Numbered from the stretch's first letter, positions 1-10,801 are shown. The stretch is DNA of 64,000 nt from an uncultured Chlorobiaceae bacterium (GCA_903824045.1 CAIJVD010000010.1:1-64000); one strand, 5' to 3'. Numbers and translations are program-made. Notes: generated by a model not told the origin, from the letters alone.

Positions 1-95
1 ATCACCACAAGACCGGGGCCTGCGATAACCAGGTAGAGCCGGACTGCTTTCCAGACTTTTTTAAACCGGTAGTAGAGAACGGAAAAAAAATCCAT
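1..95 (-). CDS. N-terminus of an Nramp-family-like transporter, truncated by the left window edge
   Basis: Reverse-complement reading from ATG at 95: MDFFSVLYYRFKKVWKAVRLYLVIAGPGLVVM..., open to the edge; IAGPGLVVM resembles the Nramp TM1 entry motif. Only about 31 codons visible. Confidence 0.5.
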   Translation of the reverse strand, partial: MDFFSVLYYRFKKVWKAVRLYLVIAGPGLVV

Positions 96-318
96 ATCCG
101 CTATGGTTGGGTGTTGAGAAAATCCGCTCGAGGCTGGTTGAGGCGGAAGACGTTGCACGTATTCTCTGGCTATGAATTCAATGCCGGGAAGGTGCTGCGG
201 AAAGCATTGAAATTGGTGCGACATGCTGCAGTAGTGCCACTCAATCAGGCCGGAATTTACCATTCTCCGGAAACATTACAAAGTCATTTAATTCAATAAG
301 ATCCAGAATACTCGCCAC

Positions 319-2052
319 TCAAGGGGCGATGAGTGACTGAGAAAGGCCTGAGTTTCGGACAATCCTTTTTCTGACGGCAGTTTGCAATACCGCTTGACTG
401 CCCCATATTTCCACGCTGCTTTTTGCTCTGGTAACTGCCGTATAGATCAACTCTCTCGTCAGGATTTCGCAATCTGCGGGAGGGAGAATCAGCACTACAC
501 GCTCAAACTCGGAGCCCTGGCTTTTGTGTACCGTCATTGCATATGCCGTTTCGTGAGCTGGAAGACGTTCGGACGCGATGCTCCGCAGTGTTCCGTCTGA
601 TGCCGGAAAATATGCCATGAGGCGACCATCTTTCGCCGGATCCGTAAAGAGCACTCCGGTGTCGCCATTGAAAAGCTGGAGGGCATAGTCGTTGGCGGTG
701 ATGATAATCGGCCGTCCATGATACGCTTCATTATGGGGGTTTATCAGGCCATGGCGCCCGAGGATCTGTTCGACAGCTCTGTTCAGGGCGTTGATGCCGA
801 AGGGGCCTTCACGCAGGGCGGAGAGTATCCTGAAACGCTCAAACAGGGAAATGGCTTCAGCGGGAGTTGCCGCACGCAAGCACTCCCCATAACCATCAAT
901 CACGATATGTTGAAGCATCTTCTGCAGTGCATCCCGAGCGGAGAGCTCCTGCCAGCTGAGGGCATTCGAACCGCTCTCGGTGAGCAGCCTCAAGGCCTTG
1001 AGATCATTGCCGGTATTGATTGCTCGGCTGAGTTCCCAAATCGGACTTCCCTCTTCGAACCTGAAGCTTCTGTCAAGAACAACTACAGCCTCGTCAAGAG
1101 GGCTTCCTTTATGCTGTTCTGAGGCGCGGCAGATGTCGCCAAGCACCGAGCCCGCCTCCACCGAGGAGAGTTGATTGCGGTCACCCAGAAGAATCAGGCG
1201 TGCATCGGCAGCAAGCGCACTGAGGAGAGCCGTCATCAGGGGAAGGTCAACCATCGATGCCTCGTCAACAATAACCGTATCGTATGGCAAGGGATTTGAG
1301 GCAGAGTGGCGGTAACCACCCCGCCCCGGTCTCGAGCCGAGCAGACGATGGATGGTCGAAACCTCGTGAGGGATGGCGCTCCTTATCGGCTCAAGAGAGG
1401 AGATGGAGTCACGTGCGGAGGCAATAGCGGCGCTCAGCCTTGCCGCAGCCTTGCCGGTAGGCGCCACAAGAGCAAACCGGTGTTCAACTCCTCCGGGCTG
1501 CTCAAGAAGAAGAGCGATAATACGCACAACGGTAGAAGTCTTGCCTGTTCCCGGACCTCCGGAAATGACCGTAAATGCTCTGTGAACCGCTGCGGAAGCG
1601 GCAACTTTCTGCTGAAGGGCCTCAAGGGTAAAGAGGCGTTCAACGCCAGAGAGGAGGGCTGGCTCGTCACCGTCACCGCAGATTATGGAAGCTCTCAAGC
1701 GGATTGCCCGCGAAAGGCTCTCTTCGTAGCGCCAGTAACGGTAGAGGTAGAGGCGGCCTTCATCGTCAAGAATAAGCGGTCGATGCTCTCCGGGCCTTCC
1801 GGCACTCTCCAGAGAGCGGAAGAGCGCGATGAGCTGGTCGAAATCGGGCAGGGTGAGGGAAGGGGCCCCGGCAATCGGAATGGTTCCCCCCGCAATGAGA
1901 GAGAGCTCCAGGCAGATGCTCCCCTTTCCTGTTGCCTGGCTGAGAAGCGATATGACAAGACGCAGCAGCGACGAGCTGGAAGAGTGGGCTCCCTGGCAGA
2001 GAAATGCCGCAGCCTGGCGGTCTATGGGGCGTTCATGAAATTCGATGATCAT
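319..2052 (-). CDS. recD: Exodeoxyribonuclease V alpha subunit (RecD helicase)
   Basis: Walker A GGPGTGKTSTV, DEASMVD, GDRNQLSSVEAG, C-terminal AMTVHKSQGSEF and YTAVTRAK motifs; 4-nt overlap with recB. Confidence 0.95.
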   Translation of the reverse strand: MIIEFHERPIDRQAAAFLCQGAHSSSSSLLRLVISLLSQATGKGSICLELSLIAGGTIPIAGAPSLTLPDFDQLIALFRSLESAGRPGEHRPLILDDEGRLYLYRYWRYEESLSRAIRLRASIICGDGDEPALLSGVERLFTLEALQQKVAASAAVHRAFTVISGGPGTGKTSTVVRIIALLLEQPGGVEHRFALVAPTGKAAARLSAAIASARDSISSLEPIRSAIPHEVSTIHRLLGSRPGRGGYRHSASNPLPYDTVIVDEASMVDLPLMTALLSALAADARLILLGDRNQLSSVEAGSVLGDICRASEQHKGSPLDEAVVVLDRSFRFEEGSPIWELSRAINTGNDLKALRLLTESGSNALSWQELSARDALQKMLQHIVIDGYGECLRAATPAEAISLFERFRILSALREGPFGINALNRAVEQILGRHGLINPHNEAYHGRPIIITANDYALQLFNGDTGVLFTDPAKDGRLMAYFPASDGTLRSIASERLPAHETAYAMTVHKSQGSEFERVVLILPPADCEILTRELIYTAVTRAKSSVEIWGSQAVLQTAVRKRIVRNSGLSQSLIAP

Positions 2053-5000
2053 GGCAACTCCTCCCCTGAATCTGTAAGCAGGGCGCCAAGTTCGCGGATA
2101 AGTTCTTCCGGCGGAAGATCACGGAAAACTCCGGTATCCTCTCCCGATGCGGCAATTACGCCCCTGAGATAGAGATAGATCACGCCGCCGAAATGCGTGC
2201 TATAGCGGTAGCCCGCCACCCGTGTGGAGAGATAGCGGTCGAGCGCCACGGTGTAGAGGAGGTACTGAAGAGAGTAGCGGTGCAGGTCGATGGATCGGCG
2301 GAGTGCCGCGGCACTGTAATCGCCCGGAGTGTTGCCAAGATGGTTCGATTTCCAGTCGAGGAGCCAGAACTTGCCGCCAGCCTCGAACACCATGTCCATG
2401 AAGCCCATCAGCACTCCTTTGACCGGCTGGAACTCGAGTGATACAGCAAGCGCCGTCAGGTCTGAGCCTGCGGTGACGAGGCCGTATTTGGTGAGCAGAA
2501 GAGCGAGTGCCGGCGAAGTCAGTCGTCTTAGAGGAATGAAAAACTCAAGCTCAACAAGCCTGCTTGTCGGCTTGAGGCTGCCGAGCCTGAACGGGGTGCC
2601 CGACAGCGCGAGCGGCGTGGAGAGTACATCCCGTACCATGGCAGAGAGGCAGGGTTGCCAGCTCGCGTCGAATCCATGACGTTCCAGAAGTTTGTCGATC
2701 AGCGTTTTCACCTCTAGCTCCCCCGCTGATGAGAAATCGAGCAGTTCGAAGATTGAGTGCATGAGGATACCTGCGCGGGCTCCACGCTGAAAGGCAAAAA
2801 TGGTACGGTCACCCTCCGCCAGGGGTTCACTCTCCGAAAAGGCGGTGTCTGGCTCATCGCGGTCAGGAAGCTCGGCTGCCCTCTTCTGCTGGCGGAGGAA
2901 CGAGGTGAAGCTTGCTACTCTCCACTCATCTTCCACTCTGCCTTCGAAGCGCCTCAGTTCGTACTTCTCCAGAGTTGATTCAGTTGATACCTTTACAACT
3001 GGCGGCGGTGAGGTTTCGCAATCTTTCGTCGTCAGGGTGGTGAACCCAATGCTTCCTTCCGAGCTGCCGGCAAGCTCTTTCAGCTGATCCGCCATTGCCG
3101 GGAAACTCAGTGCGCCGAACTCATGGCGGGCGTCGCTGAGCATCGAGGGCGCTCGCTTTGCCCCGTCCGAGGCGTGCAGCAGGTATGCAATCGGCGAGAG
3201 GCCGGGTGGATCGTTCTTTTTTCTGCCGTCGACCACCTTGCCGGTAAAAAAGACACAGCGGCTTTCCGCCCTTGTCAGCGCCACATAGAAGAGACGAAGG
3301 TTCTCGGCAAGGGTCTCACGCTCTGCGAGGGCTCGATGCCGGGCTATATCCTGCGACCCGAAATCACTGACAAGCAGGCCGTTCTCATCATGAAACTGCA
3401 CAACATCGCGACCTCTTGCTATTCCGCTGAACATGAACGGGCAAAAGACCACCGGATACTGGAGTCCCTTGCTGACATGCACGGTCACAATTCTTACTCC
3501 CGCCTCGTCGCTTTCAAGGCGGATCTGGTACTCCTCTCCCGGCTCCTTTGCCGCAATGCGTTCGCTGAACCATGAGACGACTCCCTCCAGACCGAGCCCG
3601 CCCTCATGCGCCTGGCGGTGAAGAAGCTCGAAGCAGTGCAGGACGTTGGTAAGGCGTCTATCGCCCTCCTTGCCGGGTGCAGAGAGGAGGCGGCGGCGAA
3701 CCGATTCAGCTCTCATGAGCTCTCTTGCCATCACCATGAATCCCCTCTCGATCCAGATTCGGTGATAGTTTCGGAACTGCTGCAGGCAATCAACCCATGC
3801 ACTCTCGTCACCATTGAGGCGATCAATATCGCTGCCTGAACGACCCATCAGCCCGGTCACAAGCGCCGCGCGAATCAGCGGTTCACTCCCCGGATCGGCA
3901 AGCGCGGCAAGCAGAATGCGCAGCTCTTCGGCCTCCCTCGAGGTGAAGATACTCTCATCGGTCCTCATTACCGATGCAATCCCCCTTGCGCTCAAGGCAG
4001 CCCGTGCCGCACGTGCCTGCCGGTGTGTACGCACAATGACGGCGATATCATCCGGCTTGATCGGACGACCCGCCGCACCCGCTCTCGGATCGGAGAGCAG
4101 GTTCCTGATTGCCAATGCACAAAGGGCTGATGCGAGCTGCTCCGCCTCTCCGGCATTCATGCTGCCGTCCGGAGTGGCGGGGTCGATGAGAGTGATCTGC
4201 AGCGGAGAATCAGCGCACATTTGCCGCTCCTGACTTGCGGCAGTGAGGCCTGCTGTAAGCGGATGATAGCTGATTGCGTCAAAGAGAAAGGGGCGCCGAC
4301 TCTCTTCAAAAAGGATGTTGAACCCTTTCAACAGCGCGGGCGTCGAGCGCCAGTTTGCCGTAAGGGTGAAGCGCCGGCATTGCTCTACATCTGAAGCCGC
4401 GCGCATGTAGGCAAAAATGTCCGCTCCACGGAAGCTGTATATCGCCTGCTTCGGATCTCCTATCATGAAGAGCGGAGCGTTCGAACGGGCAAAGATCGTT
4501 TTGAAAATCTCGTACTGCACCGGGTCAGTATCCTGAAACTCGTCGACAAGCGCGGCACGGTAGCGGTTTCTGATAGTTTCTGCCAGTACCCCCGCACCAT
4601 CTTTTTTTGAAAGCGCATGGTAGAGATCGGCCAGCAGGTCATCGAAAAACCGGACATTCTGCTCGCGTTTTCGACGGGGAAGATTTTTCCGGTAAAAGGT
4701 CAGGAGTTCGGCCTTGAGTGAGAGCACGCTCCTTTCAACGCACTCCAGCAGTTCCCCGGAGAGATCGAAAAGCCGGTGGCTGGGCGGAGGGGCTTTTGTG
4801 GTGGTTCCGGACTCTATTGCAGCTTGGGTGAGCTTTTCAAAGCCAGGGAAGAGTGCGTAGGGGTTCCCTCTGGCGGTAAAGGCATCCATCCCTTCAAAGA
4901 GCTGTGCAAGCTGGTCTTCGCGATAGTTTTTTTCCGAACGGCTAAGTCCCTTGTGCTCTCGAAGAAGGGTGATGATACTCTCGCGCTCCCGGGTCCAGAG

Positions 5001-5678
5001 CTGCGAGAGGGCCTGAAAAGTCGCGCGGCACTTTGCCTCAAGCAGAGCAACATCCTTTTCGCTGAATGCCGGAATGACCCCATCTTCGGGTGTGTTCTGC
5101 ATTTCACGCAGAAACGATGCAAAGCGCTGTGGAGAGAAGCCCTGCTCTATCAGATAGTCGAGCAAGGGGCTTTTATCACCAAAAAAGTGCATGCGCCAGA
5201 AATCATCGCTCAGCTCCTGCAAAAGGGGTTGCTGATCAGAGAGCAGCTCAGTGTCGTAGGCCGAACCACTTTCGAAGGCACTCTCCTGCAGACAGCGCAG
5301 ACAGAAGCCGTGAATAGTCATGATTGCCGCAGTATCGAAGGCGGCGAGGGCGGCGGCAAGGCGTTCAACGGCATCCTCAGCGCTTGACGACGAGATGACG
5401 CGCTCCTTGAGGCCAGTGAGAAACTCATCATTCGACGAGCCTCCCTGTAAAACGTCGAGGGCCTGGCGGATTTTCTGGCGGATTCGAAGCCTCAGCTCAC
5501 GGGTTGCCGCTTCAGTATAGGTGACCACGAGAATCTGCTCCGCCAGGAGCTTGCTCTCGAGCAGCAGGCGCAGATAGAGCGAGGTGATGGCGTAGGTCTT
5601 GCCGGTTCCGGCGCTTGCTTCGATTATGTTGACGCCGTGAAGATCGACGGTGGCTTGGTTTAGCGGTTGCATCGTCAT
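2049..5678 (-). CDS. recB: Exodeoxyribonuclease V beta subunit (RecB helicase-nuclease)
   Basis: UvrD-type motifs (EASAGTGKTYAITSLYLRLL, DEFQDTDPVQYEIF, GDPKQAIYSFRGAD, VHVSKGLQYPVVFCP) and nuclease motif GFMDMVF...LLDWKSN. Confidence 0.96.
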   Translation of the reverse strand: MTMQPLNQATVDLHGVNIIEASAGTGKTYAITSLYLRLLLESKLLAEQILVVTYTEAATRELRLRIRQKIRQALDVLQGGSSNDEFLTGLKERVISSSSAEDAVERLAAALAAFDTAAIMTIHGFCLRCLQESAFESGSAYDTELLSDQQPLLQELSDDFWRMHFFGDKSPLLDYLIEQGFSPQRFASFLREMQNTPEDGVIPAFSEKDVALLEAKCRATFQALSQLWTRERESIITLLREHKGLSRSEKNYREDQLAQLFEGMDAFTARGNPYALFPGFEKLTQAAIESGTTTKAPPPSHRLFDLSGELLECVERSVLSLKAELLTFYRKNLPRRKREQNVRFFDDLLADLYHALSKKDGAGVLAETIRNRYRAALVDEFQDTDPVQYEIFKTIFARSNAPLFMIGDPKQAIYSFRGADIFAYMRAASDVEQCRRFTLTANWRSTPALLKGFNILFEESRRPFLFDAISYHPLTAGLTAASQERQMCADSPLQITLIDPATPDGSMNAGEAEQLASALCALAIRNLLSDPRAGAAGRPIKPDDIAVIVRTHRQARAARAALSARGIASVMRTDESIFTSREAEELRILLAALADPGSEPLIRAALVTGLMGRSGSDIDRLNGDESAWVDCLQQFRNYHRIWIERGFMVMARELMRAESVRRRLLSAPGKEGDRRLTNVLHCFELLHRQAHEGGLGLEGVVSWFSERIAAKEPGEEYQIRLESDEAGVRIVTVHVSKGLQYPVVFCPFMFSGIARGRDVVQFHDENGLLVSDFGSQDIARHRALAERETLAENLRLFYVALTRAESRCVFFTGKVVDGRKKNDPPGLSPIAYLLHASDGAKRAPSMLSDARHEFGALSFPAMADQLKELAGSSEGSIGFTTLTTKDCETSPPPVVKVSTESTLEKYELRRFEGRVEDEWRVASFTSFLRQQKRAAELPDRDEPDTAFSESEPLAEGDRTIFAFQRGARAGILMHSIFELLDFSSAGELEVKTLIDKLLERHGFDASWQPCLSAMVRDVLSTPLALSGTPFRLGSLKPTSRLVELEFFIPLRRLTSPALALLLTKYGLVTAGSDLTALAVSLEFQPVKGVLMGFMDMVFEAGGKFWLLDWKSNHLGNTPGDYSAAALRRSIDLHRYSLQYLLYTVALDRYLSTRVAGYRYSTHFGGVIYLYLRGVIAASGEDTGVFRDLPPEELIRELGALLTDSGEELP

Positions 5679-8600
5679 GGTGGCCCCCCATGGTCGAGCA
5701 TCGGCCGCAGAAGCGTGTCGGCAATAATCCGGAACTCACTGCCAAAAGGAGTCTCGGTTCCGAAACAGCGACTGAATGCCAGGTTTGACCCTTCGCCTGC
5801 GATATCTCCAAATCCGTCACTCCATGCCTTTGCGGCTGCTTTGAGACGCTCCTCATCGCTTTTGCCGAGTTTTTCGCTCCATGCGGTAGAGGCCTTCGGA
5901 AAGAACGGAAGTGGTTCCGACAGTCCTCGCCAGTAGTGCGCAAGAAGCGTCTGAAGATGAGCGTTGGCATCCTCAACGGGAAGGTATCGCACCGTTCTGT
6001 TGCGCATGACCAGAAAACTCTCTTTGGGATAGCCCTCAACGCTGCTAACATTGAGCGCCAGATGGGATATCCAGGCGCGGATTCGATCGGTCTCCTTCAT
6101 CGAAGCACAGCGATAGAAGAGCTGACCGCTCTCTGTAATTCCGTCGAGCTTGCCGCTCAACCGGAATTCGCCGCTATCCAGCGTTGTAACGAGCGGTTCG
6201 AGCCGCCGTCCCTCCTGCTTTTTTACCTCACGAAGAAAATTCCGGACATCAGCGATGAGCTCCAAAAACACCCTCTCTCCATGAAGTGAGGGCGGCAGGA
6301 GCCCCCTGCTGCGGAAGTGCGCGAGGAGCTCAACACCATCAATTCCATCCAGTTCGGCCGTGAGCAACTCCTGACGCATCATGTAGGCGTCCAGAGGGCT
6401 CAACTCGAAGGGCTCCCGCTTTTCAAGCGGTTTCGGGGCGGTGTTAAGAGCCATGCCAAGCCGCTCCTCCAGAAAATATGCTGCCGGATTCGCGTAAAAA
6501 CGGGAGAGCTGCTCTATAGTCACCCGCTTCAGCTCATCGGGCGGCGGGCCGAGAGGCTCGTCAAGAAAGGGCCTTATGTCGCCGCCGGAGTTGCGCCCCT
6601 GAAGTGCGCTGTAATTCTCTTTTGAATAGCTGAAGAGTCCAGAACCCGGGGTAAAATAGTCGGGGTGATAACCCTGAAGGCGGTGATTGACGATGAGCTG
6701 GCCAGCGCTATCGAGCCCCTCCCTGCTTTCCGATGTCTCGCTCCCCCTCCGCACGGCGTCAAGGAGCTCGCTGACCAGCACTGAGGGAGGAATCTCTGCG
6801 TTGTCCCGGACGCTTCGTCCGACATGGCTGATGTAGAGGACATCACGGGCCGAGAGTATTGATTCAAGAAAAAGATAGCGGTCGTCATCCCGCACAGAGC
6901 GATCTGCGCGCCTCGGCTCCTTGGCAATAATATCGAAGCCTGGAGGGCGTTGCTGACGGGGAAACTCGGAGTCGTTCATGCCGATCATGGCAATAACCCT
7001 GAACGGAATGCTTCTCATGGGGAGCATTGAGCAGAAGGTGATGCCCCCGGTCATAAATCCAAGCCCCTGCTCGGCCTGCTCAAGCTGCATTCGAAGCCAG
7101 GAGGTCATGACCGGCGCGGCAAGCTGTTCTGAAAATCCCGCGTCCCGGCAGGTTGAAGCAAGGGTGTCGATTGAAGCATGGATGGTCGCCAGTTCACTTT
7201 CAGCATCCTCCTCCGGGGTGATGAAGCTCTCCAGCATGTCGAAAAAGAGCGTGCGCCACTCTTCCGGTGATTTCGGCTCCGATAAAGAGGCGGAAAGCTG
7301 GTCGACGGCATCGACAAAGTTTGCGAATTTTCCGAGAGTCACTGCATCATCGCCCTGGATGGGGTCGTATGGAAGAACTCCCTTGTAGAGCACCCCTTCG
7401 TCCGGCATTGCATATCCGAGAAGAAGCCTGTCGATGCCTGCCCTCCAGGAGTTCTCCCTGTATCCCGGCAGGTTGAGCTTTCTTCGGTCACCCTCATCCA
7501 TCCCCCACCGGATGCGGGTACCTTCAATCCACCGTCGTACCTTGTCGAGCTCTCTGTCGTCCAGCCCGAAGCGCCGGCTTACCGGTGGCGAAGCGATGAG
7601 GTCAAAGAGCTGCGGAGCGGTGAGGCGACTGCCGTAAAGAGCAATCAGCTTCACTACTGTCGATGCAATTTCACCCTCGTTCATCAGCCGCCGGTCAGCA
7701 ACCGAGTGCGACAGATAGGGCTCACCCTCAGCTGAGGAGCCGAACACGGTGGAGATAAAGGGCGCATAGGTTTCAATATCGGGAGCCATCACAAGGATAT
7801 CTCTTGGCCGGAGTCCGGGCAGCGTGGCAAGAAGATCGAGAACAGTGTCGTGCAGCACCTCGACCTCTCTTTGAGGGGTGTGGCAGGAGTGAACCTGCAC
7901 GGAGCGGTCAGAATCGGTGATGGGCGGTCGAGGGCCATCTTCCACGCTGCCCTCAAGGTTCAGTATTTCACTCTGGAGGGTGTGCAGAAGGCTCTCCTCT
8001 CCGGGCTCAAGGTATAACTCCTTGTGGAGTGCTGCGATGTCCGCAAGGTCAACCACCAGCTCCGAGAAATCCCGCCCGCTTCGGCCGAGCGAAGAGAGCA
8101 GCGGGTTACCTTCACTCATGAACTCCCGTTCAGCGGCGGGTCTCTGCATCCGTGTTTTTGCCGAAACGATATCACCCCAGTAGAGCTGTGAGGGGCTCAG
8201 GATAAAGAGATGCACCTCTGTACTCCTCGAAACCGCGGCAAGTATTTCAAGATGGAACGGAGGAAGATAGGAGATGGCGAACAGCGAGATGCGTTCAGGA
8301 AAAGTACCATCCGCTACCGGAGTGCTGCTTATCCGCTTGCAGAACTCCTCCTTCAAACTTCCCCGATGGCGGCCGGAGGCTTCGGCGGTTATTGTTCGCC
8401 AGAGTTCCGGCTGCCAGTCACACGCCCCACCGCCTCTCTCCCACTCTGCCAGCATATCCGGACGATAAAGGGTATACTGGTCGAAGGTATCAGCAATCTT
8501 GCCGGCAAGCTGAAAGCGTTTCACTCCATCGTCATCATCCGCGAGATAGCTGCGAAGCGGAGCGAAGCTCTCTTTGCCAGTAAGGCCAGAGAGAAGACGC

Positions 8601-8890
8601 ATGATTTTCCATCGCATCGCCTCCTTGGAAAACCCTTCGGAGTCCGGCTGCTCAAGGCCGAGCATGGCGAAGAGGTTTCGGACAAGCGCATTGGGAAAGG
8701 GATACTCTCCGTTCGCCCAGACGCCAAAACGGGATGCAAGTCGCATAGAGAGCCATCGCTGCATGCCACGACTCTGCACAACGATAACCTCGCGCATGAA
8801 GGGCGAAGAGAGAGGACTCTTTTCGACGGTATCTGCCAGCGCGTCGGCAAGGGCCTCCATCCGGTTGCTGGTATAAAGCTTAAGCGCCAT
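5675..8890 (-). CDS. recC: Exodeoxyribonuclease V gamma subunit (RecC)
   Basis: N-term LYTSNRMEALADALA; VVQSRGMQRWLSMRLA; IGMNDSEFPRQQRPPGFD; directly upstream of recB with 4-nt overlap. Confidence 0.95.
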   Translation of the reverse strand: MALKLYTSNRMEALADALADTVEKSPLSSPFMREVIVVQSRGMQRWLSMRLASRFGVWANGEYPFPNALVRNLFAMLGLEQPDSEGFSKEAMRWKIMRLLSGLTGKESFAPLRSYLADDDDGVKRFQLAGKIADTFDQYTLYRPDMLAEWERGGGACDWQPELWRTITAEASGRHRGSLKEEFCKRISSTPVADGTFPERISLFAISYLPPFHLEILAAVSRSTEVHLFILSPSQLYWGDIVSAKTRMQRPAAEREFMSEGNPLLSSLGRSGRDFSELVVDLADIAALHKELYLEPGEESLLHTLQSEILNLEGSVEDGPRPPITDSDRSVQVHSCHTPQREVEVLHDTVLDLLATLPGLRPRDILVMAPDIETYAPFISTVFGSSAEGEPYLSHSVADRRLMNEGEIASTVVKLIALYGSRLTAPQLFDLIASPPVSRRFGLDDRELDKVRRWIEGTRIRWGMDEGDRRKLNLPGYRENSWRAGIDRLLLGYAMPDEGVLYKGVLPYDPIQGDDAVTLGKFANFVDAVDQLSASLSEPKSPEEWRTLFFDMLESFITPEEDAESELATIHASIDTLASTCRDAGFSEQLAAPVMTSWLRMQLEQAEQGLGFMTGGITFCSMLPMRSIPFRVIAMIGMNDSEFPRQQRPPGFDIIAKEPRRADRSVRDDDRYLFLESILSARDVLYISHVGRSVRDNAEIPPSVLVSELLDAVRRGSETSESREGLDSAGQLIVNHRLQGYHPDYFTPGSGLFSYSKENYSALQGRNSGGDIRPFLDEPLGPPPDELKRVTIEQLSRFYANPAAYFLEERLGMALNTAPKPLEKREPFELSPLDAYMMRQELLTAELDGIDGVELLAHFRSRGLLPPSLHGERVFLELIADVRNFLREVKKQEGRRLEPLVTTLDSGEFRLSGKLDGITESGQLFYRCASMKETDRIRAWISHLALNVSSVEGYPKESFLVMRNRTVRYLPVEDANAHLQTLLAHYWRGLSEPLPFFPKASTAWSEKLGKSDEERLKAAAKAWSDGFGDIAGEGSNLAFSRCFGTETPFGSEFRIIADTLLRPMLDHGGPP

Positions 8891-8970
8891 GCAGCCCTGC
8901 GGTTATGTGCAATACTCTCCGGTAAGTTCTCCTCATCGCCATGGAGTCCTGAATGTTGCTCTCAAGGCGC

Positions 8971-9465
8971 TCAGGAGTTCTGTGAAGCATCAATGGCTTC
9001 CATCGCTTTGCGCCTGAATCCGAGCGGATCGGAAATATTGGGTATAGGAGTTATTCCGCCTCCCGTACCGTTGATGTGAAGCGTTCCAAATCCGAAAATG
9101 CGGCCCAGTATCCCCTGATCCACATGCAGGCTCTCTACCTTGCTGTGGTTGAGCTCAATGGTACTTCGCCTGATAAATCCGAATTTGGCAATGACCCTTT
9201 TCGAGGTTACAGCAAGCTCGGTTGCCTGGTGTTTCATCAATGCTGCCGCACCGCTCCACACTCCCGGAATCAGCAGGATAAATCCGGAATTTCGCGCTAC
9301 GAGCGAGCTGCTTTCGTTTCCTGACAGCGATGCCTTAAGCGCAAACGCCAGCAGTGCGAGCGCAGCGGAACAGAAAAAAAAGGATCTGGAAAAAATAATC
9401 CAGTGAAGTTTAGCCTGAATGCAGATTCGCTCGCCCGGCATCAAATTGTTCTCTACATATCCCAA
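8971..9465 (-). CDS. PH (bPH2)-domain membrane protein
   Basis: Two hydrophobic segments followed by ELAVTSKRVIAKFGFIRRSTIELNHSKVESLHVDQGILGRIFGFGTLHINGTGG, typical of bacterial PH domain proteins. Confidence 0.85.
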   Translation of the reverse strand: MGYVENNLMPGERICIQAKLHWIIFSRSFFFCSAALALLAFALKASLSGNESSSLVARNSGFILLIPGVWSGAAALMKHQATELAVTSKRVIAKFGFIRRSTIELNHSKVESLHVDQGILGRIFGFGTLHINGTGGGITPIPNISDPLGFRRKAMEAIDASQNS

Positions 9466-10063
9466 ATGGATGACCTCCGTTTACAGTGTTATGCCTGCGC
9501 CTTACAGGCAATCAATAAACAGTAAATAAATAAATGCGATAGAGCAAGAGATGCCGAACTGAAAGCAGAGAATTGCCCTCCTTGGGGCGCTTCTTTTTGA
9601 TGACCACGCTGTCGGATTTCAGGCCACAGAGTGGAGCGGCTCTGCATCAGCAGACCGAAGTGACGTGATAAATGACCTGATAAAGTATTTATTGAGCTAT
9701 ATTCATGGTATATTTATGGTATCAGTTTGGAAAATAATATGGAAAAGCAGTTAATTAAGTATTGTCTAAACAAATACACCGGGCTTAACGACTTTTCCGA
9801 ACCCGACAGATCAGGGTTTATCAAGACCTCTGACGTTCTCCCGGCAAACACGAATGAAGTAGTTTTTGGATTTTCGTCGCTGTAAAAGCCGCTCCCGGAT
9901 ATCCGGAAAATGGTTTTTTTATGTTTGCTGCGGAAGTTCGTTGGCCCGATGCTTGTCGAGCTTGCTGGTGTTTTATTGCTCGCGGCATACATATGAATCT
10001 TCCAGGCTTTAAAATAGTTAACCAGTAAAAGGTTTTTTCATCAACAAAAAACAATCCCCTACT

Positions 10064-10339
10064 ATGTCAAAAGCAGAGTTAGTCGAGCAGATCGCCGCTC
10101 AGGCAAAGCTTACCAAAGCTGATGCCGACCGTGCAGTCAACGCATTTATCAGTGCAGTAAAAGGATCCCTGAAAAGTGGTTCTGACGTTACACTCATCGG
10201 TTTTGGTACCTTTACCACAGTTGACAGGCCTGCACGCAAAGGCCGCAATCCGCAGACCGGAAAAAGCATCACCATCAAGGCAAAAAAAGTTGTCAAGTTC
10301 AGGCCTGGAAAGGCATTGAAAGACGAAGTGGGCGGCTGA
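10064..10339 (+). CDS. HU-family DNA-binding protein
   Basis: [29 protein letters not shown]...[44 protein letters not shown]. Confidence 0.97.
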   Translation: MSKAELVEQIAAQAKLTKADADRAVNAFISAVKGSLKSGSDVTLIGFGTFTTVDRPARKGRNPQTGKSITIKAKKVVKFRPGKALKDEVGG

Positions 10340-10368
10340 TCTCAAGCTGTTTATTTTTTACTCCATTG

Positions 10369-10406
10369 AGTCCATCATACAGCGATGCATGATGGACTTT
10401 TTTTTT
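10369..10406 (+). terminator. Rho-independent terminator downstream of the HU gene
   Basis: Inverted repeat agtccatcat / atgatggact followed by a T-tract. Confidence 0.85.
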
Positions 10407-10546
10407 CTGCCATATTTACGGCATCAAATTTCCCTCTTCTACGGTATTTGAGAGGCAGAAATCTTTGTCGAAGTTTAAAGGGAAAACCGAATTGCGCTCT
10501 CATTTCGGGAGCCGTTGATTTCCAGGATAAACTAACGCATATAATT

Positions 10547-10759
10547 ATGGCAAGCAGCAGAGTCAAGTGGTTTGACGCAAAAAAAGGGTACGGGTTTATT
10601 TTCAATCCCGAAGGTGGTGATGATATTTTCGTTCACTACACAGCCATCATTTCCGAACACCGCTACAAGGTTCTCAATCCGGACGCGGCGGTGGAGTATG
10701 AACTCGACCATTCACGCCAAAAGCTCCATGCAACTTCCGTTCGGGAGGCCGCAACCTGA
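10547..10759 (+). CDS. Cold-shock domain protein
   Basis: MASSRVKWFDAKKGYGFIFNPEGGDDIFVHYTAI (CSD RNP motifs). Start placed at internal ATG 10547 of the longer ORF 10385..10759. Confidence 0.9.
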   Translation: MASSRVKWFDAKKGYGFIFNPEGGDDIFVHYTAIISEHRYKVLNPDAAVEYELDHSRQKLHATSVREAAT

Positions 10760-10801
10760 ATCTCTGCCCGTCAGGTAAAAGCGCTCAGGAGTTCAGGATC
10801 G

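Noticed and set aside
111-299. 62-aa ORF between the left-edge fragment and recD
   Set aside because: No Shine-Dalgarno, no recognised motif, biased composition; not enough support for a CDS.
1306-2172. Long + strand ORF (288 aa) opposite recD/recB
   Set aside because: Antisense to clearly conserved recD/recB; low-complexity Arg/Ser-rich translation typical of GC-rich shadow ORFs.
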